This document shows positions 56,621 to 64,000 of a stretch of DNA of 64,000 bases, in pieces. The notes below the pieces were generated by a model that was not told the DNA's origin, did not search any database, and worked only from the letters and a program-made list of their open reading frames with translations. This DNA comes from Tragulus kanchil (Eukaryota; Chordata; Mammalia; Artiodactyla; Tragulidae). A program made the position numbers and the translations under genes. Where the stretch lies: NCBI GenBank assembly GCA_022376925.1, contig JAIOJX010000026.1, positions 251,345,330 to 251,409,329 on the forward strand. The letters run 5' to 3'. The first letter of the stretch is position 1; every line of letters begins with the position of its first letter.

Positions 56621-58763
56621 GCTGCATTTTATGTCCCATCCTTTGAGATTCTCAGTGCAATTAGCATATTAAAGGCTCTGAGAGGACCTCCAGTAAAGAA
56701 TGTGCTTAATTTTTTGATCCAGTGTTTCCCAAATGAATATGAGCATGAAACATGTTTTCCCAGAATATCTGATCATATCCTGTAATAGTGTCCACTTTAG
56801 AAATATTGAGCCACACACGTAAGCCAGGGAGTTTTCTCAGAACCCAGGCTCTACAGGGGAGGGCACTGGCGTCTCACTGTGTGAGCTGTCCTCCTGCGTC
56901 TCCAGAAGGCTGGACATTCTGCCTTGATGGCCCATGTACCTCCAGAGGAGGGGTGAAGGGGACATAGTAATCTTTTGCATTTTCCCAGCTCTAGTAACTT
57001 GTGCTTTTACTTTCTTTTAGTCACTGATTTTTTATCTGTACACTACCTCCATAAGGGAAGAGGGGAAAGTATGACTGTTTTCAGCTTGCAAATGATGAAC
57101 AGAGGCTCAAAAATACATGTGTTCCTAGAAGATCTAGGTGTGGATCTGTGGCCTTTGGGCTACGGAGACTGTTAGTAATTGCTGAGTCCCTGCTGTTCCT
57201 GACTGGGGCCCTGGCCCGCCAGACAGGGCCACAGCCTGGCCTCTGGGCCTGCCTGCTGGAGTCTGGTGTCTTGAGTCCCCGCTGGGTCTCCTCAGGTCTC
57301 CCCAGCAGAGCCACACCCACCGGGCTTCTAGAACATCCATCCCTGCTCCACTGGGGCTCTGCCAGAGGGCCTTCCTGCTTTCCAGAAACCGTTGTTCCGT
57401 GGAAAAGAAGAGCTGTTTGCCAGAACAAAACCTCTGGGGAGTGGAGGGGAAGCTAGAATCCTAAATGCAGGATGAGGATCTAAATTGCTCCCTGACCCTC
57501 ACTTCCCCTTCAGCCACCACAGCCCACTGTGCGACTTGAGAGAGGAAGTGGCCAGGACTTCAGAAAACAGGTTTACTGAGAAGAGATGTGCCCAGTAAAC
57601 ATAACATCCAAGTGGCAGACCTCCCTGCTCCCACAACCACACAGATGTGACTTGTCTGCCACATTGCCTTCAGAGACTCAGGGGAGGAAATGCTGCATTT
57701 TATGTCCCATCCTTTGAGATTCTCAGTGCAATTAGCATATTAAAGGCTCTGAGAGGACCTCCAGTAAAGAATGTGCTTAATTTTTTGATCCAGTGTTTCC
57801 CAAATGAATATGAGCATGAAACATGTTTTCCCAGAATATCTGATCATATCCTGTAATAGTGTCCACTTTAGAAATATTGAGCCACACACGTAAGTCAGGA
57901 GTTTCTCAGAACCCAGGCTCTACAGGGGAGGGCACTGGCGTCTCACTGTGTGAGCTGTCCTCCTGCGTCTCCAGAAGGCTGGACATTCTGCCTTGATGGC
58001 CCATGTACCTCCAGAGGAGGGGTGAAGGGGACATAGTAATCTTTTGCATTTTCCCAGCTCTAGTAACTTGTGCTTTTACTTTCTTTTAGTCACTGATTTT
58101 TTATCTGTACACTACCTCCATAAGGGAAGAGGGGAAAGTATGACTGTTTTCAGCTTGCAAATGATGAACAGAGGCTCAAAAATACATGTGTTCCTAGAAG
58201 ATCTAGGTGTGGATCTGTGGCCTTTGGGCTATGGAGACTGTTAGTAATTGCTGAGTCCCTGCTGTTCCTGACTGGGGCCCTGGCCCGCCAGACAGGGCCA
58301 CAGCCTGGCCTCTGGGCCTGCCTGCTGGAGTCTGGTGTCTTGAGTCCCCGCTGGGTCTCCTCAGGTCTCCCCAGCAGAGCCACACCCACCGGGCTTCTAG
58401 AACATCCATCCCTGCTCCACTGGGGCTCTGCCAGGAGGGCCTTCCTGCTTTCCAGAAACCTTTGTTCCGTGGAAAAGAAGAGCTGTTTTCCAGAACAAAA
58501 CCTCTGGGGAGTGGAGGGGAAGCTAGAATCCTAAATGCAGGATGAGGATCTAAATTGCTCCCTGACCCTCACTTCCCCTTCAGCCACCACAGCCCACTGT
58601 GCGACTTGAGAGAGGAAGTGGCCAGGACTTCAGAAAACAGGTTTACTGAGAAGAGATGTGCCCAGTAAACATAACATCCAAGTGGCAGACCTCCCTGCTC
58701 CCACAACCACACAGATGTGACTTGTCTGCCACATTGCCTTCAGAGACTCAGGGGGAGGAAATG
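56621..58763. repeat. Tandem duplication 15 (about 1.07 kb, x2), intergenic
   Basis: Copies at about 56621-57691 and 57692-58763. Differences: aagccagggagttttctc/aagtcaggagtttctc, gctacgg/gctatgg, gccagaggg/gccaggaggg, accgttg/acctttg. Junction at atgctgc. Confidence 0.95.
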
Positions 58764-59266
58764 ACCATGCATTTATTTTGAGAAGGTTTAGCACGAGGGC
58801 AAAATCCCCAGAGTATAAGGAGGTGCTGGCTGCTGCTGTAAAAACTAAACATTTGTGCCAGCAAAGAGCCCTTGTCTGAAGGCCTTGGGTTTCTCTTCCC
58901 CTCTGGTGATGTCATAGTCTCCTTTCCTCAGCAAATGGTCAGAGACGAGGGCAATTCTTTGCTGGGGAAGAGATGAGAGAGAGCAAGGGATTTTTGTGGT
59001 TGACATTGCTTGTCTGACTGGCCTTGTCAAAAAAGGGAATTTAGTGTTGCCTATCATTAGTTCTTACTTCCTACTTAGCAATTCTTCTTGCTGCTAAGAA
59101 CTTTAACTGAATCCTTAAATTCTTAAAGCATTTCCCTTCTGGCCAGGCCTAGCTGTTGCAATGGTTACAAGAGTCTTTGTAAGTCATTGATGACCACTGT
59201 TGAAATCCAGCCATAACCTGTAAGGGGGAAAATAGTCTCAGGCATTCACTTGTTAGGCTGGATTCG

Positions 59267-61499
59267 TTTCTCCAGCTTGACCAGATAGGTTCAAGGAAGC
59301 AGGCATGGACACAAGGCAGATCTGATTGGGAGGGCGGTCAGAAAAACATGAAACAGGCTTCCCTGGTGGCTCAGTGGAAAAAGAAATCCACTTGCCAATG
59401 CAGGAGACACAGGTTCAATCCCTGATGCAGGAAGATTCCATCTGCCACAGAACAACAGGGCCCATGCACCACAACTACCGCGGCTGTGCTCTAGAGCCTG
59501 GGTGCAGCGACTATGGAAGCCCACATAACAAGAGCCTGTGGTCTGCCACAAGGGAAGCCACCGCCATGAGAAGCCCATGCACCACAACTAGAGAGTTACG
59601 CTTGCTCCTGCAACTAGAGAAAAGTGGCAGTGAAGACCCAGGACAGCCAAAATTAATTAGTTAATTAAGAAAGAAAACATGAAGCATGTCCAAATGGTGG
59701 GACCCCAGAAAAGCACGGTAATCAGCCTGGTGCCAGCAGGGAAGGATGTGCTTTATTTATCTTTTATTGAAACAGATTTGACATATAACATTGTGTGTGT
59801 TTAAGGGGTATACCATGTTGATTTGATACATTCATATATCATAATATTGTTTCATGGTAGCTATTCACATCACATAGTCATCATTTCTTTATTATGATGG
59901 GAATAGTTAACATCTAGAGCAAGGTTGATGATTATAATACAATATATTTTGTTGTCTACATTCACTATCCTGTGCATTGTATCTCCAGGACTTCATCTAC
60001 TAGCTGCAAGCTTGTACACTTAAACAGCAGTTCTATTTCCCTACCTGCCACTCCTGGTAACCATCGTTTTACTTTCTGTTCTTATGAGTGCGGCTTTTTA
60101 GATTCCATGTATCGGTAATGTCATAGAGTATTGGTCTTTCTCTGTCTGATGTATACCTGTTAGAATGGCTATCATCAGGAAGATGAGATACCAATTGTCA
60201 GCGAGGATGTGGAGAAAAGGGGACCTTTACACAATGTTGGTGGTACATAAATCGGTGCAACCACTATAGAAAACAGCATGGAGCTGCCTCAGAAAGTTGA
60301 AGATAGAGCTACCAGGTGATCCAGCAATGCCACCTCTGCATATATATCTGAAGGAAATGAAAACAGAATATCAAAGGATCCTGTATCCTTTCTCCAGCTT
60401 GACCAGATAGGTTCAAGGAAGCAGGCATGGACACAAGGCAGATCTGATTGGGAGGGCGGTCAGAAAAACATGAAACAGGCTTCCCTGGTGGCTCAGTGGA
60501 AAAAGAAATCCACTTGCCAATGCAGGAGACACAGGTTCAATCCCTGATGCAGGAAGATTCCATCTGCCACAGAACAACAGGGCCCATGCACCACAACTAC
60601 CGCGGCTGTGCTCTAGAGCCTGGGTGCAGCGACTATGGAAGCCCACATAACAAGAGCCTGTGGTCTGCCACAAGGGAAGCCACCGCCATGAGAAGCCCAT
60701 GCACCACAACTAGAGAGTTACGCTTGCTCCTGCAACTAGAGAAAAGTGGCAGTGAAGACCCAGGACAGCCAAAATTAATTAGTTAATTAAGAAAGAAAAC
60801 ATGAAGCATGTCCAAATGGTGGGACCCCCAGAAAAGCACGGTAATCAGCCTGGTGCCAGCAGGGAAGGATGTGCTTTATTTATCTTTTATTGAAACAGAT
60901 TTGACATATAACATTGTGTGTGTTTAAGGGGTATACCATGTTGATTTGATACATTCATATATCATAATATTGTTTCATGGTAGCTATTCACATCACATAG
61001 TCATCATTTCTTTATTATGATGGGAATAGTTAACATCTAGAGCAAGGTTGATGATTATAATACAATATATTTTGTTGTCTACATTCACTATCCTGTGCAT
61101 TGTATCTCCAGGACTTCATCTACTAGCTGCAAGCTTGTACACTTAAACAGCAGTTCTATTTCCCTACCTGCCACTCCTGGTAACCATCGTTTTACTTTCT
61201 GTTCTTATGAGTGCGGCTTTTTAGATTCCATGTATCGGTAATGTCATAGAGTATTGGTCTTTCTCTGTCTGATGTATACCTGTTAGAATGGCTATCATCA
61301 GGAAGATGAGATACCAATTGTCAGCGAGGATGTGGAGAAAAGGGGACCTTTACACAATGTTGGTGGTACATAAATCGGTGCAACCACTATAGAAAACAGC
61401 ATGGAGCTGCCTCAGAAAGTTGAAGATAGAGCTACCAGGTGATCCAGCAATGCCACCTCTGCATATATATCTGAAGGAAATGAAAACAGAATATCAAAG
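59267..61499. repeat. Tandem duplication 16 (about 1.11 kb, x2), carries a SINE and part of an inverted L1
   Basis: Copies at about 59267-60376 and 60389-61499, offset 1122. A 12-nt linker (gatcctgtatcc) lies between. Copy 2 runs on into the rest of the L1. Confidence 0.95.
59353..59673 (+). mobile_element. Full-length CHR-type SINE (second copy 60475-60795)
   Basis: ggcttccctggtggctcagtgg, ggttcaatccctgatgcagg, tctagagcctgggtgcagcg, aagccaccgccatgagaagc and ggacagccaaaattaattag run in the expected order over about 320 nt. Target-site duplication aaaacatgaa at 59343-59352 and 59674-59683. Duplicated by duplication 16. Confidence 0.88.
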
Positions 61500-61706
61500 A
61501 GGTTACTGCACTCCCATGTTTATTGCAGCATTATTCACAATAGCCGAGACAGGGAAACAACCTAAAGATTCATCAGTGAATAAATGGACGAAGAAGATGT
61601 GGTAATACATTCAGTGAAATATTATTCAGTCATGAGAAAGAAGGAAATCCTGTCATTGACCATACATGAATAGACCTTAAAAATGTTATACTAAGTGAAG
61701 AATGTA
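60875..61706. mobile_element. Twin-primed (internally inverted) L1 insertion
   Basis: 60875 to about 61274 reads as minus-strand L1 3' end (ttattgaaacagatttgaca .. ttggtctttctctgtctgatg). From about 61275 to 61706 it reads as plus-strand ORF2 tail (the frame near 61420-61605 gives MFIAALFTIAETGKQP) ending atgttatactaagtgaagaa. The ends of the two halves fall at adjacent places of L1 ORF2, the hallmark of twin priming. The first part also appears at 59753-60376 through duplication 16. Defective. Confidence 0.75.
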
Positions 61707-63079
61707 GAAAGTCAAGTGAAGGAGCTAGCAGACCACCTCAGACCTCACCTCCACCCTCGGATGCAGCACAAGTACCGTCCGGCGGGAGGAGCTGAGAGGA
61801 AGTCACAAGGGCCATCGGGAAGGCCAGCAGTGGGTTCTCCTCCAGATTCCATCATCCTCCCCTCGCTGAGCGGCCTGGGGCGATTGCTTCCCTTCAAGAC
61901 AGTTTCCTCGTTGGGCCAGATCATCTCTAAGGTCACTTTAAACACTAATATTCCCTGATTTAAAAAAAATACAGGACCCTTTATCTCTTCTTTTCTTTCC
62001 CTAGTTTTGCATTTTTATTACATAGTCACCTCAGCCAAACTTTATAATGGAGATAGCGAAGGAACCCACCCACCTCCCAGCCCCACTGCCCCCAGGTTGT
62101 TGTTCCTGGAATTTCATTTCCATACAATGAAAGCTGAGCGTTTAAGACCTTGGACTTCAGAATCACACAGCCTTGCTCAAGTCCATTCCCTGCTCCTCGC
62201 CAACTCTAGGGCCTTGGACACAGTTGTCCTCTCCTGCTCTTGTCCTGATCTCTAACATTCAGAAATGCGGGTGTATGTTACTAAGAATTGGCACATTACC
62301 ACAACATAACCACAACAATGCCTGGTACCTAATGTTCCATACCTGTTAGCTGTTTTCCCCACGGCAGACCTCTGCCTACAATAAGGGAACAATAGATAGC
62401 GTGTACCGGGAAGCTACCTGCAAGGAGCTCCTTGTCTTAAGTCAGGCCCGGCAGCTGTCAGACCCACGCTGTGTCTATTCCATGCTGCTCTCTATGGACA
62501 TTCTAGAGAGAAGGAAATGCTGGATAGAGCAGAAAGTAGATAAGGAATTGCCAGGACAGTCACGTAAGGTACCACAACATTACAGAACTAATCCCTTCAG
62601 GCAAAGGAGTCCTCAAAAGAAAGGCGGACAATCCATTTAAAAACAAGCATCTGAAAATGACATTGCCCAGAAAGCAACAGAGGGAAAAACTGAATCTCCT
62701 GTTAATAGATGTGTTTTTCAGAACTCCATCCATGCAGAAATTCCCAATTGGGCTTCATCTGGCATTAAATACTCTGCCCCAGCAAAAGGCAGAAATGCTT
62801 CTCCTGTCCCCAGGTACCCCTTCTTCCCATGCTTTCTTTAGCCTCCACACAAATTGAGTTGAAGACATTACCAGGCTCCCCAGCAGGTCTCCAGCCCGTA
62901 CGCATGTTATCCAGCTTCTCTGGCTCTTGATCACCACAACTCACTGTGAGTAAGGCTCCCAGACCCTGCCGTCAGCCGGGATCCACTGGGGCTTTCCCTC
63001 CAACCCCTCAGTGTCAGCTGCCCCTGCCTCTGATTCTTTAAGATGTGTATAAGTTATAGGGGGGCATCGGAAGCTGGCA
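61707..63079. other. Intergenic sequence, right side of window
   Basis: Unique with a MIR-like stretch near 62,140-62,200. The longest open frame (62401-62640) does not resemble a known protein and has no clear splice or promoter context. Confidence 0.45.
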
Positions 63080-63255
63080 GGAAAAGCATGGGCTTTGGAG
63101 TCAAGACTTAATTCCATAGGTCTCAATATCTTATTCTCTAAAATGGACTAGTAATAGAGTCAGCCTTATAGGCTTGCAGCAAAGCCTAAGTGAAATGAGA
63201 ATGTAAATAAAATGATTAGCATTATGCCTGACATACAGATGATAGTCAATAAAAT
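63080..63255 (+). mobile_element. MIR element
   Basis: gcatgggctttggagtcaag, tcttattctctaaaatgg, gtaaataaaatgattagcat and gcctgacatacagatgatag follow MIR order. Old and diverged. Confidence 0.6.
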
Positions 63256-63289
63256 TAATCTACTTTTCACTTCCTATTACAATTATATA

Positions 63290-63435
63290 GCACGTATGTT
63301 AACCTTGGTGCCCCACTAGACTATGAGCTCCTCAAGGGTAACAACAATGTCTTAGCTATATCATCTCTCTATCTCTCACTCTCTGTGGCTCCAGTCTCTA
63401 GAGCAGTGGTAGTGTATAATAGGTACCCAGGATAT
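63290..63435 (+). mobile_element. L2-like 3' remnant
   Basis: actagactatgagctcctca agrees with the common L2 3' phrase about a gene-desert repeat, followed by caatgtcttagctatatcat and ataggtacccaggatatttg. Weak match. Confidence 0.4.
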
Positions 63436-64000
63436 TTGTTACCTATTTCCATAATAATTCTATCTAGTGAACCAAAATTTAAACAATCGTTGTTTAGCTC
63501 GTGATTCAGCAGTTAGTCTGTTCAAACCAGGCTTAGGTGGATGGTTCTTCTGCTCGGGGCTGGGCCATGGGCTCAGCTGCAGGCCATGTGGGCTGTGATC
63601 TGAGGATGGAGGAGGGTTGAGAAGGGGCGGGGAGGGGAGGGTGGTGGCCATGTCTCTTCTCACGCAGTAGCTGAGCTTGGGCCTCTTCATATGGCAGATG
63701 GCAGGGTCCTCAGAGCAGAAGGATGAAAAGACTTGAAGATCAGACTGAAACCTTCCATTGTCACCTCCACCATATTCTGTTGGCCATAGCAAGTCACAGG
63801 GTCAGCTCAGGTTCAACGGATGGCAAAAGAGACTCCAACATTCCAGCTTTTAAAGAGAAGAGTAGAAAAGGCACATGTTAAGGGCATGGATTCAGAGAAG
63901 AATACAGAGTTACCACTGTTTTTGCAGGTTGCCACTCCCAGTTTTTTGAATGAATGAGGTTAGTTAGAGAAAAATGAACCAAAAACATTTAAGTCATGGG
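63436..64000. other. Intergenic sequence, right edge
   Basis: Purine-rich patch near 63,600-63,650. No gene signal. Confidence 0.45.

Noticed and set aside
878..61499. Reading the 1.1-kb duplications as a new mobile element, satellite or amplification system
   Set aside because: The units share no sequence with one another, have no common ends or target-site duplications, and differ only in small indels. A unit-specific system would need a shared motif.
62401..62640. A 79-codon open frame in the intergenic part
   Set aside because: No resemblance to a known protein, no splice context and no promoter signal; expected by chance.
30301..64000. A second protein-coding gene downstream of PKP4 (for example DAPL1, the neighbour in human)
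   Set aside because: No exon with recognisable protein was found. In human the gap to DAPL1 is, as I remember, over 100 kb, so it probably lies beyond the window.

Overview
This window is nuclear DNA from a ruminant mammal (cattle, sheep, goat, deer or a relative; the species cannot be fixed from sequence alone). The evidence is a vertebrate split gene with GT-AG introns, many cetartiodactyl/ruminant SINEs (CHR-type tRNA-Glu elements and Bov-tA/Bov-A elements), L1 fragments and MIR elements. There are no operons, CRISPR arrays, phages or prokaryotic genes.

Positions 1 to about 30,300 hold the 3' half of one plus-strand gene, PKP4 (plakophilin-4, p0071), an armadillo-repeat protein of the p120-catenin family. 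Eleven coding exons join in frame and encode about 555 residues: the later armadillo repeats with a lysine-rich loop, then a tyrosine-rich tail ending in the PDZ ligand DSWV. The stop codon is at 29548-29550, and the last poly(A) signal is at 30277-30282. One intron (15246-19503) uses a GC donor. A 129-nt exon (24551-24679) can be skipped in frame, which fits the known shorter PKP4 isoform.

Positions 30,300 to 64,000 are intergenic. I see no convincing coding exon there. The stretch is filled by SINEs, L1 pieces (one a textbook twin-primed inversion), older repeats and some unique sequence.

The dominant oddity is structural. Sixteen direct tandem duplications, each about 1.07-1.17 kb and each of a different sequence, are scattered across the whole window, and three of them form an overlapping chain. 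The copies are almost identical and differ mainly by small indels. Some junctions carry 10-30 nt of sequence matching neither flank. About 17.7 kb of the 64 kb is second-copy sequence. The near-constant length at unrelated loci points to unmerged contig overlaps or gap-filling flanks, not biology. Three PKP4 exons are falsely duplicated as a result, and one of them would break the reading frame. I found no new biological system.
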